From: Fragilaria crotonensis
Lineage: Eukaryota > Bacillariophyta > Fragilariophyceae > Fragilariales > Fragilariaceae
NCBI GenBank assembly: GCA_022925895.1
Contig: JAKSYS010000358.1
Span: 1-61,827, forward strand
Direction: 5' to 3'
Length of the DNA stretch: 61,827 nucleotides
Shown: positions 33,038 to 43,080 of the stretch, piece by piece
How the letters are laid out: every line of letters starts with the position of its first letter
How positions within the stretch are numbered: the stretch's first letter is position 1
Notes under the pieces: generated by a model
What the model saw: the letters and a program-made list of their open reading frames with translations, nothing else
Databases searched by the model: none
Told to the model about the DNA's origin: nothing
Program-made: the position numbers and the translations under genes

Positions 33038-34327
33038 ATGTCGTCACAAATACGACTTGTAGTTCGACGACGAAAGAAACTGCCTGGGAATCTGGTTAAG
33101 GTAGCTGTGTTGGTGGCTGCTACGACACTGTTATTCCTCCTTGCCTGGTCTTCTGATCACGTTGCCAAGCAAAAGGTGGTGGAGCAACCTCCTTTGGCGA
33201 AAGACTCGTATCTGTCAAGAACAAAATCATCTCCCCCTAATGTCCCAAAGCTGAGCATTGTGGAACGAACTAAACTCGAGCAACATCCCAATCCGGATGC
33301 GAAGCTCATGTCCAAAACAGGACAGTTAACCCAGCGACAGCCAGGCGCCGCAACCCAGACGTATCCTCCTGTCGATTCGCTTTTATCTGGAAAGTACAAT
33401 GTTACAGGAGATATTTCTTTCCTTGTAGATTTTGCCATTATCGGCTTTCCGAAATGCGGAACGTCGACCATGATGGAATACCTGGACAAGAGTCCGTACA
33501 CCAAGGTGGCTCAGAAGGAACGTTGCGAGTTGGGGACGGGTCGACAAGCTAAGCTGACTCGAGATCTTTATAAGGAACTGCCAGAGGGAAACTACAAGCG
33601 AGGTATCAAGTGCCCGCGGGACTTGGAAAACGAATTCTCAATGGCGGGTTATAATAAGTACTTTCCTGGGGTGCACTTATTGGTAGGCATTCGACATCCT
33701 GTGCTATGGTTAGAAAGTTTCTATAACTTTCGGGTGTATAACAATAACCCGATGCCACCTGTGGAACAGTTGTTGGGCGCTTGTAACAAGTACAGTCGAC
33801 ACGTATGCGCACATCGAGCTCGCTTCCACCAGTACCTGGCCAATTTGGGGAAGACGCCGCTGGGACCAGAGGAACAGAAATTTTTCGTACATGGTGGTAA
33901 AGAACTGAGGCTTACGCCTGTCAAGGGCAAAGTCTTTCTTTACCATGTTGAACAGCTTCGCGTTGATGAGCCTCCCCTTCGCCAGTTGGCAATGCGAAGG
34001 GATTTGTCGTCATTTTTGGGGCTCCCTGATATCTTGCCACCTATTTCCATTTGGACACGGCCAGGGAAGAACTTGACGCAAGTGCAATGGGAAGACGCCA
34101 ATCGGCGACGACTGGATATTTGTCATGAGAATCACACACACGTCAGAAAGTTTCTGATGGAGCAGTCCACAATGACAGCTGAATGGATCCTGCGATATTT
34201 CTTGAAATCAAAGGATGTTTACATTTCGTCGCCTGATCATTTTCGAGATCTTTTGAAGGCGTGGGAGGTTGACCCGTGTACAATCCCGAATGCAACAATA
34301 TTGCGAAATCTTAGAGCCACAAAATAA
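33038..34327 (+). CDS. Type II membrane sulfotransferase (PAPS-dependent)
   Basis: I start at the ATG at 33038 (ACCATGT); the frame upstream has only a TTG. The 429-residue product has a basic N-terminus, then a membrane anchor at about residues 21-40 (VAVLVAATTLLFLLAW), typical of Golgi sulfotransferases. The catalytic domain has FAIIGFPKCGTST (5'-phosphosulfate-binding loop, about residue 135) and LLVGIRHPVLWLESFYNF (3'-phosphate-binding segment, about residue 217, with Arg and Ser). It transfers sulfate from PAPS to an acceptor, probably a glycan. Its last 17 bases overlap the end of the PP2C gene on the opposite strand. The acceptor cannot be read from sequence. Confidence 0.88.
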   Translation: MSSQIRLVVRRRKKLPGNLVKVAVLVAATTLLFLLAWSSDHVAKQKVVEQPPLAKDSYLSRTKSSPPNVPKLSIVERTKLEQHPNPDAKLMSKTGQLTQRQPGAATQTYPPVDSLLSGKYNVTGDISFLVDFAIIGFPKCGTSTMMEYLDKSPYTKVAQKERCELGTGRQAKLTRDLYKELPEGNYKRGIKCPRDLENEFSMAGYNKYFPGVHLLVGIRHPVLWLESFYNFRVYNNNPMPPVEQLLGACNKYSRHVCAHRARFHQYLANLGKTPLGPEEQKFFVHGGKELRLTPVKGKVFLYHVEQLRVDEPPLRQLAMRRDLSSFLGLPDILPPISIWTRPGKNLTQVQWEDANRRRLDICHENHTHVRKFLMEQSTMTAEWILRYFLKSKDVYISSPDHFRDLLKAWEVDPCTIPNATILRNLRATK

Positions 34328-35330
34328 CCACAGTGACATTGTCATAAGTTCCCCGTCGCAAGGCTTCTGCCACTAGGAATTCTGCCATTTTGTTTTGAAC
34401 GATCTTTGTGTGCGCTTCATTTCCATCGGTTCGTTCCTGCAGCTTCCACTCGACCAAGTCTACTACATCTTGAGCGGTCATGACGTCCCACAACCCATCT
34501 GTCGCGAGAATCACAAATTGGGCTTGATCATCCAGTGTCACGACCGTGAAGTCCGGTTCGGCACAAATGGCTGGACGTTCAGAGCGATCTCCCACGGCTC
34601 TTGACAAGGCGAGATTGCCATTGACTCGGTACACACCAGCGTCTGGAACCGGCTCGCCGGCGTCGTCCACCAATCCTGACCACACAACCCTGCCACCACT
34701 GGCCTCTATTCTTGCCTTTTCCTCAGGTGAGTCAGGTTTGTGATCTCGGGTGAGCGTGATAGCAGTCGAATTATGACAGAGAACGGCACGGGAGTCTCCA
34801 ATGTTGGCCACCAATAGTGTCTTCTCCGCCAAGATCCAGGCCGCAACAACGGTCGCTCCCTGAAAGCTCCAATGACTGATCTTTGACACCTCCCGGTCAA
34901 CTTTCTGAAGTGCTGCCTCGAGAGCGTGTTTGTGATCGTCAGGAACCGTCACGTTGGGTCCCACAGGTTGGAGCGCTTGCAGATTGGCGTAGAGGTTCTG
35001 TCGCAAATAGCGACTGACGGCGGGTCCGCCGTGACCGTCAAAGACAGCACCGAAATTGCCAGCTGCATTGACAAAGAACTCGTCTTCCATGTAGGAACGA
35101 CCACCCTGAACGGCACAGACGGAAACGTCGTAGAGTTTAGGATCAGGGGAAGATCCACCGGATGAAAAGAAGGCCATCTTAGTTTGATTCTTCATGAGGC
35201 AGCGGTTGAAGGTGTTGGTCTTCCACAACTGCCGATTGAGATTCTTGTGACTACTCTTGCTAGCATGCGTGAAAGTCAGCATGGATCGAAAGGCAAACAT
35301 GATCAAATAGAGTTTCAACTGTTTATTCAT
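34311..35330 (-). CDS. PP2C-family protein phosphatase (PPM)
   Basis: The frame encodes 339 residues from an ATG at 35330. After a basic, partly hydrophobic N-terminal leader of about 50 residues (possibly an organelle presequence), the PP2C domain runs to the end. Metal-binding and catalytic motifs are visible: GGRSYMEDEF, FGAVFDGHGGPAVS, GATVVAAWI, VANIGDSRAVL, LTRDHKPD, LALSRAVGDR, FVILATDGLWDVM and YDNVTVVIL. These provide the Asp residues that hold two Mn/Mg ions. It removes phosphate from Ser/Thr in proteins. The stop codon lies inside the final codons of the convergent sulfotransferase gene. The substrate is unknown; plant-type stress or cell-cycle PP2Cs are the closest in style. Confidence 0.92.
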   Translation of the reverse strand: MNKQLKLYLIMFAFRSMLTFTHASKSSHKNLNRQLWKTNTFNRCLMKNQTKMAFFSSGGSSPDPKLYDVSVCAVQGGRSYMEDEFFVNAAGNFGAVFDGHGGPAVSRYLRQNLYANLQALQPVGPNVTVPDDHKHALEAALQKVDREVSKISHWSFQGATVVAAWILAEKTLLVANIGDSRAVLCHNSTAITLTRDHKPDSPEEKARIEASGGRVVWSGLVDDAGEPVPDAGVYRVNGNLALSRAVGDRSERPAICAEPDFTVVTLDDQAQFVILATDGLWDVMTAQDVVDLVEWKLQERTDGNEAHTKIVQNKMAEFLVAEALRRGTYDNVTVVILWL

Positions 35331-35865
35331 TACAATACTGTTCTCGGCTCGTCGGGTCGAGCAAAAAGTGCATTATCGACTTGACACTTCGCACCTCGCA
35401 ACCGCACGATGAAAAAGTGGTCATGATCTCAAATCTTGTGATGTTCGATGACACTGTAGGATCACATAACACAGTACACGTACCATCAACCCGTTTCACT
35501 ACAAGCGCACCGCTTACTATGGTAGTTCCGTACCGGTACATCTACAGCGGCCGGGTACTTGTATGTAGCATACCTTGAAGGTACATACAAGTACCTTGTA
35601 CTACCTTGGTACTAGATCTTAGATCTTAGCACCACAGACCAGCTGTATGCTTCGGATATACTCGTACACTCCAGTCCGAATTGTGCGCGATGTTTGCGCG
35701 AAAGCTTCCCGAAAAAGATTTCATGACCTCATGACTCACATGACAGGGAGTCCCCGAGACTCGAAAGTCGAAAGTGACAGCTTCGACGACGACACAAGAC
35801 AACTCGTGTCAGGTGAGTGTGTGTGTGGTGCAACACCAGCGTCGCATATCGTTTTCCTTGCTCGT
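35331..35865. other. Spacer between divergent genes
   Basis: GTAC-rich words and short palindromes occupy about 35480-35640 (CAAGTACCTTGTAC, duplicated TAGATCT). No coding frame is supported. It should contain promoters for the PP2C and isochorismatase-fold genes. Confidence 0.45.
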
Positions 35866-36710
35866 ATGTCAACTGCATTTATTGTGATCCTCTTGTGCTC
35901 GATTGCGGTGACGAGCACTGCGTTCGTCGTGAAGGTGGACACAAAAAAGCCATCGAGGTGAGAATCGTTTCTTGACATAAATCCCTTGCATGATTATGTG
36001 TTTTTTTTTGGGGGGGGGAGACGGTATTGTATGAGTACCCAGCCAATCTTGCTTACATTTGTATTCGTTATTTGTAATGAAGGATTTCAGTTCCAAGCAT
36101 GGCCATGGCAGCGAAGCGTGCTGTCGGAAAACTCAAGCCCGAGCACACGGCGTTCTTGCTTTGCGACATTCAAGAGCGATTCCGCCCATTGATCTACAAA
36201 GGCGAAACCATTATTCGCACTGCCCAATACCTTACCTCGGTCGCGAAAGCGCTCGATATTCCAATCGTTGCCACACAACAATATACAAAAGTCTTTGGTC
36301 CGACAGTGAGTGAGTGCTTTGCTGATGCTGAAGATTTGAGCAAGACGCCAACATTTGAAAAAAAGATATTTTCCATGGTGTGCGGACCAGATATGCAGGC
36401 GCATTTGGATAAACTCAACCGCTCATCCTATATCCTATTCGGCATTGAAGCGCACGTTTGTGTTCAACAAACAGCGTTGGATCTTCTTGAACAAGGCAAC
36501 GACGTTCACATTGTGGTCGACGGTGTGAGTTCCCAACAATCGTACGACCGCGAAATCGCACTTCAACGGCTCTCCCAGGCCGGAGCGTGGCTAACGACGG
36601 CACAATCGGCAGCCTTTATGTTGATGCAATCGGCGGATCATCCGAATTTCAAGGCAGTTAGCAAATTGACAGTCGAGCACATGAAATTGCCCAATGAGTT
36701 TAATGTTTGA
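35866..36710 (+). CDS. Isochorismatase-fold hydrolase, putative plastid or secretory targeting exon
   Basis: Exon 2 (36098-36710) encodes the whole isochorismatase-like domain. It has LLCDIQERFRP with the catalytic Asp, VATQQYTKVFGP, a Lys-containing KTPTFEKKIFSM, and GIEAHVCVQQTALDLL with the nucleophilic Cys, as in ISOC1/ISOC2. Exon 1 (35866-35957) would add a signal peptide ending in VTSTAF, then VVKV, an ASAFAP-like motif. The join uses a GTGAGA donor at 35958 and an AG at 36096-36097; the 140-nt intron keeps the frame. If exon 1 is not used, translation begins at the ATG at 36099 and the enzyme is cytosolic. The intron contains a T9G9 run. The substrate is unknown; eukaryotic members are poorly characterised. 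Confidence 0.8.
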
Positions 36711-37022
36711 ATTTTAAGCCCATGGCGATATTTGTCGAAACATTGATTGAGATTGTCTCTAAAGGTATAGGGAAACAATGGTAGGTAGTACTGTTTATCA
36801 AATTATCAGTCGTCAATAACTTAGTGAGGACTCCGTCACGGTCATGAGCTATATGAATTATGAATGCCTAAAACGACCACAGAATGTGTACACATATCCC
36901 GATCACCTATTGCTCTGAAGCAATTACGCGTGTAGGCAGCGAAAGCCACACATGCCTGAGCTCCGATATTCTCGCCACGCCTGCAGACTGTCGATCAATC
37001 CGCCGACGTCAAAACTGCGACG

Positions 37023-37939
37023 ATGGGAAAGAAGCAAGTAAACAAGAATCGCGTCCAAGAGTCGGTTGCTCAAACTGTCAAGCCTCCCAAGCATCCTGTG
37101 GAAAGTCTACCCCAAGAGGAAAAGCGACACCTAGAAAGGTGTACTCTCGACTATGCGACGACTTCTTTGAATCACGACGAGTTTGTTCAAAGGCCGTTGA
37201 AGTGCTGGAAAAAGAACACATGCTCGTGGTTCAGAACTGCTTGAACGACGATGACGTGCAAGTTCTGTATGAGTGCTATAAAGATCTTCACCAACAACAA
37301 GCTGGGCAACGAGCTATCGGAGAAAAGGATGCATCGAAACGCTCAGGGACGCGTCTGTACAATTGTCTCTGTCAACTCGGTCCGGCCTGCGATTTCTATG
37401 ACTGGAAAGACGGCACAGCCCAGGCGCAACACTGCTTGAACCCAAGATCGACCGATGATTTTCGAAAAGCACCGCGGAAGCCAGTCTGGAAGTCCATTAC
37501 GGATACCTTTCACTTTCGACACATTGCTCGTGTCGAAGTAGTAACGTCACATGTGGGCTGCCGTGCCCAGGACTGGCACGTTGACGGTGTTCACGGTCTG
37601 ACAGTCATTTTACCACTCACGGATGTGGGAGTCCGTCAGGGTCCAACCGAACTAGACTTTGGGCCCGCCTTTTTGGGACTGTGGGAGGGTGATCCAAAGG
37701 TTCGCGCACGAAGCACAGGCACGGTGCGAGCAGTCATGTCAAAAGGATCTGTCCTGCTCTTCAATGCCAACGTCTCCCATCGCGGTAGTGCGAATATTGG
37801 AGCAACAGATCGTCCGATTCTGGTGCTGGATTGCAGCCTGGAAAGTACATGTCTCGCTTCTGGGGGCCCCAGAGATATTTGGTCCGTACAGCACGATAAT
37901 GACCTGTCTAGCTTTGGTGGGGAAAGTGTATTTTCCTGA
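37023..37939 (+). CDS. Phytanoyl-CoA dioxygenase-like Fe(II)/2-oxoglutarate oxygenase (one frameshift)
   Basis: The gene begins at the ATG at 37023 (Lys/Gln-rich start) and changes frame near 37192, where one base appears to be missing; it then runs to 37939. The long open frame that begins at 36884 is out of register before this point. The second part has the double-stranded beta-helix features of the PhyH family. CRAQDWHVDG gives the metal-binding His and Asp, ILPLTDVGVRQGPTELDFGP forms the core strand, and LLFNANVSHRGSANIG provides the distal His. These enzymes hydroxylate lipids, amino acids or secondary metabolites using Fe(II), O2 and 2-oxoglutarate. The substrate is not predictable. 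About 305 residues in all. Confidence 0.8.
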
Positions 37940-38639
37940 GCCATCATACGGTTGCTCTAACACTCCATGGGGAGTCGCATCTCTCGAATGGGGGGGCGTC
38001 GTCATTGTTCTGTGCAGAAGAGGGGTACACCAGCACCGAGATATAAGCTGTCACTTCAGCATTCCCCTTGAAAATGGCGGCGCCAACTATTTTTTTTATG
38101 TACAGTATGTCCGACAACTTGAATGTGAAGTTGCTGATGACCTTTCAGTGCCATTGAGAAAGACTGCAGCACATCATGATTCCTTGGCATTGAGAGCATT
38201 ACTCTCTGCGAGGTCGATTCGTCATCACATTATCGCTCATGTCAGATGCCGATTCTTCTTGAGTGTATATCTCCAGGCGTTCCAACTGACCATAGCGACG
38301 CCATGTGGCAGGAGAGTGGGAATCGTCGAACATGGTCAACGCTTTTCTCAATGTTCCACCATGGGTGCGACAGTATCTGGTGGCTTGGAAAGGTATGCAT
38401 ATCGACTTCAGCATAAGCGGGGGATATTCTGGCGTAGTAGCTGCAACAAAAAATCTCTTGTTAGTTACATCGATGTCCCATTTGTTGGATCGAAATAAGC
38501 GGATGTCGCCGTCAAATCACTGCTCGACCTCGGTCGGTCTTTAGAACTGAGTCCACAGCGTCAGGGCGGCTTAATGGAATCAATCAGAATGCTGTGCTCT
38601 TGGATTATCAGGGCAGCCAGTATCTGTTAATAAATTGTC
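37940..38639. other. Spacer, no gene seen
   Basis: About 700 bp between a same-strand upstream gene and the 3' end of a minus-strand gene. A frame across 37659-38498 is open, but it overlaps the dioxygenase out of register and has no recognisable feature. Confidence 0.45.
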
Positions 38640-41384
38640 TTAGCACGAATTGGAGTCTTCTCTCACGCATCTGTCGTTCTTGCATACGTCAATGATACGT
38701 CCTGAATTGATGAATTCTTCAATCTGCTCAATCATGGCAGTATCCTCGCGAACGCACCAATGAACCTCATTGTCATTTACCATGGAGTAGTCGTCCGAGA
38801 CAGGGAGCGATGCATTCTCCTTCTTGAAGAGGAGTTCTGTCAAGGTCACACGAGGACCAAGAGATTCCCCCTCTGCTGCAGGTTCAGTTTTTATGTCATA
38901 GATTTCCCGTCGTGGATTATTAGGCAGAATGACTGCCCCAAGTGCTCTAGACAAGGCCTCAGCCGCGATCGTTGGCACCACAGTATCCCCGAGGCCAGCC
39001 TGTATCAATATTCTCGGCACGCCCTCCTGTAGTGGAGGTGCTAACAATCCAGCCCCCTCACAAGAATCCCATAGCATTTGTGCAAACGACAAGAAGATGC
39101 GGACATGACGATTGTTGTAGAAATTCAGGAGCATTATGGCGTCGTAACCAGCAAAATCCATGGAGCGGCTCAGTACCAGGGCGAACGGAGTGCCCGGCAC
39201 ACCAAGAATCGCCCTATCAAGCAGCTTGGTGGAACCTAAGAGTGTGGTGTATCCGGCGCCGAGAATTCCACCTTGAGATATTCCATAAAAAATTGAACTG
39301 GGTTGTTGGTCGTTGTGTAGAGGAATAGGATTCTTATCGAACGACATCCAATCCAATGTCAGCATACCATGCATTGAGAAATGTTGAAGGGCGATCTTGT
39401 TAGCGTATCCTTGAATCAAATTGTCCCTAACAGCTTGAAATAGGCTCGGTTTCGACATTAGCGTCTTCACAACAACCAGGAGATCGTACCTCGACATTCC
39501 CCTCCAGTCCATTGCCATGACGATGTAGCCGTTCTTGTTTGCCATGCGCAGCAATGTCTCCCATGACGCCTCAGCACGACTGTAGAAAAGGCCATGGCCA
39601 AAGTCAACAAAAGCTCTAAGACTCGCATTTTCGCCCCTGTGAAGGGCGGACGCACGAACTGAACATGGAACGTGCACCACGAAATGAGCATTTCCAAGTA
39701 TCCGCGCCTTGCCGTCCAGCACAGCCTCCTTGTCCATCACCGAAGCACGGTGCCCCTTACCAAATTCTCTCAAAAACCAGGGAACATCCAATTTCGCATG
39801 GATAGTCCTAGCAACAAGGTCATCAGCGCGTGAGCAGTCACTCTCGTCGATGCGAATTACATCCACATGCTCGTTCCAATCCCAATCTTCTGCTTCTATT
39901 TCCATTAGCGTTGCATCTCGCACTCCTCGTACAACGCCAAGTTGTGATTTTTCACTGATAGTTTGAAAATCAAACACCAACTGAATAGGTTCTGTTCGAC
40001 TCCACGGTGCAGCTACCTCCAGTGCCGGACGGACCTTATCGCGGTAGCGAATGCGACGGGGAGAGTTCTTGTTTTCGTCCGACAAGAACAAATCCATTCC
40101 CGGTGAGGGGGGCAACAATTCACCTTGAGCGTCTCGCGCACCTAAAACTGCCAGTGCATAGTGGGTGTTGTGACGCAGTGGTTTGGATGGGAAAACCATG
40201 ACCAATGGATGAGTAGTATCGAGATAATCAATTTCAGCCGAATGAGGCACGAGGGTCATGTTGCCGACATCGATCAAGGCGGTGATTGAAGCAGGAGTCA
40301 GAGAGTTAGCAATATGCTGTGGACCTTGAAGGCGACCTCGGTTGTTGCCGTTCTCTTGTGCCTCCTTGAGTCCCTCTAGGTAGAAGAGAATTGGTGCCAT
40401 TGTGCTAAAGCCATCCAATTCGTTGAGAAACGCCGGGTGCAGTTTGATTCGGCCCTTGAGGCGTGGGAGAACATCAGGATGTATATTGACGCGCCAACCC
40501 GTATCCGTGGTGTTATCTGGAACCATGAATTCCATGCTTGGAAAGGGAAGAATGCATTCGGTGGTATCAAGCGGGTCACACATGCGGCTCGAGACAGATG
40601 GGGCGGACCAGGTGCCCCAGTGAACCAAAATCGATGTTGTCGACCAGAAGAGCAGGATCAATGATACCAGGAAAAGAACATGTGTGATCCATCGCAGGGT
40701 CCTTCGGAGGCGCGATCTGTCGAGTTCCGACCACCTCAACGCATCACGGCCGATGCAACTATTGCACATTCGGACTTCTTGCTGGTGTTCAGTGCCATGC
40801 ATACCACAGAGTTGATGGTAGCCAATGACAACGAATGAACAGGTTTCTAGCGCAAGACGACTCACGCCAATGGTCCACCCCATGAAACGCAGCAGGCGAG
40901 CTGCAGCGTCATAGTGGACGTACTCGGTAACCACAGTACCGTCAAAGTCAGTCAACAAATTGTGGATGAGTACGTCGAGAATTGCGGGATACACCTTGAA
41001 AAAGAGAACGGTGTCCAGGATGGCGGAGAAACACCGTCGGCATAGTGACGGGCCGGGTATCGTGTCATCGTCTGAGGGTATTTTCGAGCAGAGTTCCCAC
41101 AAACCCAGAGTCAGGTGGACCGAGAAGGGAAAGGCTGGCCAAATTCGCCCGGTCAGCTCGTACACCATGAAAACGGCGCCAACCAACGACGGCATCATCA
41201 TCCCTCCAAGTATCACAGTCGTGAGAAACCATGGATCCTTCCAACTGAAGAGCCGATCATCGCGACGAAAGTCGAGGCTTCGTAGTTGGAGGTCAACTTC
41301 CAATGGGTGCACAACGGTTTCGCTAGTATCAACAGTTGCCAGGTCTTCGCACAGAACTGGATCGTACGACACTCTCTCGGACAT
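38640..41384 (-). CDS. Large membrane-anchored alpha/beta hydrolase (esterase/lipase-like)
   Basis: I choose the ATG at 41384; the frame upstream ends at a TTG. The 914-residue product begins with an acidic cytoplasmic stretch. Several membrane segments follow in residues about 55-280 (WFLTTVILGGMMMPSLVGAV, VLFLVSLILLFW). The large C-terminal part is an alpha/beta hydrolase with a long insertion. It has a GISQGG nucleophile elbow (Ser near residue 703), GLGDTVVP with a candidate catalytic Asp, and NDNEVHW with a candidate His. Several N-glycosylation sites suggest the enzyme faces the lumen or outside. The N-terminal pair CNSCIGRDALRW and the CRRC motif are of unknown meaning. The substrate is unknown; a lipid or ester is likely. 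No intron is needed. Confidence 0.8.
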   Translation of the reverse strand: MSERVSYDPVLCEDLATVDTSETVVHPLEVDLQLRSLDFRRDDRLFSWKDPWFLTTVILGGMMMPSLVGAVFMVYELTGRIWPAFPFSVHLTLGLWELCSKIPSDDDTIPGPSLCRRCFSAILDTVLFFKVYPAILDVLIHNLLTDFDGTVVTEYVHYDAAARLLRFMGWTIGVSRLALETCSFVVIGYHQLCGMHGTEHQQEVRMCNSCIGRDALRWSELDRSRLRRTLRWITHVLFLVSLILLFWSTTSILVHWGTWSAPSVSSRMCDPLDTTECILPFPSMEFMVPDNTTDTGWRVNIHPDVLPRLKGRIKLHPAFLNELDGFSTMAPILFYLEGLKEAQENGNNRGRLQGPQHIANSLTPASITALIDVGNMTLVPHSAEIDYLDTTHPLVMVFPSKPLRHNTHYALAVLGARDAQGELLPPSPGMDLFLSDENKNSPRRIRYRDKVRPALEVAAPWSRTEPIQLVFDFQTISEKSQLGVVRGVRDATLMEIEAEDWDWNEHVDVIRIDESDCSRADDLVARTIHAKLDVPWFLREFGKGHRASVMDKEAVLDGKARILGNAHFVVHVPCSVRASALHRGENASLRAFVDFGHGLFYSRAEASWETLLRMANKNGYIVMAMDWRGMSRYDLLVVVKTLMSKPSLFQAVRDNLIQGYANKIALQHFSMHGMLTLDWMSFDKNPIPLHNDQQPSSIFYGISQGGILGAGYTTLLGSTKLLDRAILGVPGTPFALVLSRSMDFAGYDAIMLLNFYNNRHVRIFLSFAQMLWDSCEGAGLLAPPLQEGVPRILIQAGLGDTVVPTIAAEALSRALGAVILPNNPRREIYDIKTEPAAEGESLGPRVTLTELLFKKENASLPVSDDYSMVNDNEVHWCVREDTAMIEQIEEFINSGRIIDVCKNDRCVREDSNSC

Positions 41385-41741
41385 ATCCACAACCAGAAAA
41401 TCCAGGTTGTAGACGAACGGTTGCTGATGAAGTGTTGCAACTGATTGGCTCGAGTCATTGCTTTCCCACCGCCGAGGGTGAGGGTCGAGTTCACGAATGC
41501 CGTGAAGGAAATCGGATCCGGGAGAATGATACCGGTACAAGTACCAGGGGTATCATACCATTTTGTTGTTGTGATTGATTCTGGATAAAATGGATCCTCA
41601 CAATCAAGACTCAAGTACTGCTGGAGTCACGGCTGGTACAGCGCCAGGTACCTGTACTGTAGATAAGGAATTCTGTTCCCCCAAAATATTCTACAGGTAG
41701 TAGTAGCGCTTTACAACAATGGCATCATTCGACCCAATTTC

Positions 41742-43080
41742 TCAATAGAAAACTTCCCTCACTAATCTCTGATGCCACAATTTGAACAAACAACAGGTGC
41801 ACCTTCTGCCGCCAGGAACTTGCTTTGTCATCTTATCCCTCATGTCCGCGGCCAACCTGACGGCCGTGTTGCTTGCAACAAGAGGTGGTTTTGTAACACC
41901 ATCGTATTTAATGCCATCCAAAGTGACTGGGAAGACGTTTCTCTTGAAGGTACTTTTGACATTCCCAAAGGTGTAATTCTTGTCAACCAACTTGGTCAAT
42001 ACATAATTCAAGTCAACTTCTTCCGCTTTCTGTACACCGCACATTCAAGCCGGCAGGGAAACATACAATCTAGACATGCCCCACACAAACACAATTGCAC
42101 ACCAGGCCTTACAATGCTGTGAATACTCTGCTGTTGCATAGGTGACCCGTGGGCAACTGAGAGGACAATGTCATGCTTGCCTTCATCAGCAGTAGAACCA
42201 TACTCTGATGAGGTCCCTTTGAACTCACCACACCCGAGTTCAATCTCCATCACTGCCATGGATGCTGCAGCATCCCAACGTGCTTTCAAAATCTGAGCGA
42301 CACGGGGAACAACTTTGGAATCCTCACGGCGGTTCAAATACTTCGTTCGACAATCACCAATGCATCCTTGGCTGTTGACATAATGTCAACAATTTTTTCT
42401 AAAGCATCCATCCATGCCAGATCCCAAGCCTCTGAGAACATGTTGTTCACGCTCTCACTCGTGTTGGATGGAACAATTCCGTATCAAGGGGGCAAGTTTG
42501 AGTGTTGCCAAGCAATCCATTGTGAACATTTCCAGAGCGCACCACTGCTTTCAATGTTTCAATATAGGCATATTAGAAGCATTCCTCGCAGAATAGTATG
42601 TCTCGGCCATCGCCATAACATAGCGACCACACTGTTTCCCAAACCACTGGATCACATTGGATTCTATGTGCTTAGCACAGCTTAACTCCAAATTCCTAGG
42701 GAAAACATCCTTCAGGGCAACCTTGAGACACTTATCCTGATCCGAAATAAAGAAAAATGAACATCCAATTAGGATAGGAGATGCTTGGTTGAGAAGCATA
42801 GTAAGCATCTTCGTCCGCGTTGCTCCATCTTTGTTACCACCAGAAGATATCATCAGTCCAATAGGAAACACATCATTGTTTCCTGATATCACAGATGCGA
42901 CATACAGTGTTCCCTTGTACTGGCTACGCAGGTGAGCTGCATCAAACGAAACAACAGGTTGCACAAAAATTCAGAGCCCACTTCATGAACCAGGAAAAAA
43001 TAGACTTCAACCAACTTCTTGGTTTTGCTCTTTGTGAATCCGATGACCAACTTGGGATTGCATTTCTTCATGGCTTCTCT
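41742..43080 (-). pseudogene. Decayed MULE (Mutator-like) transposase
   Basis: Minus-strand pieces in all three frames add up to a MULE transposase. The catalytic region reads VVSFDAAHLRSQYKGTLYVA, then PIGLMI and FFISDQDKCLKVAL (42551-42964). Next, out of register, comes SVNNMFSEAWDLAWMDALEK (about 42390-42450). A SWIM-type zinc finger follows (CLCGACLDCMFPCRLECA, 42008-42120), then a C-terminal piece to 41742. The family's zinc-binding His in the FPCRHEC motif is Leu here, which would remove a ligand. An N-terminal fragment out of frame lies at 42889-43071. The breaks are too many to be only sequence errors. Terminal inverted repeats were not found. Confidence 0.82.

Noticed and set aside
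36884-37190. N-terminal part of the 351-codon frame over the dioxygenase
   Set aside because: Before 37192 this frame is Cys/Ser-rich and featureless, whereas the overlapping frame from ATG 37023 flows smoothly into the dioxygenase.
37659-38498. 279-codon frame overlapping the dioxygenase end
   Set aside because: It lies out of register with the clear dioxygenase domain and shows no domain or signal in its unique part.
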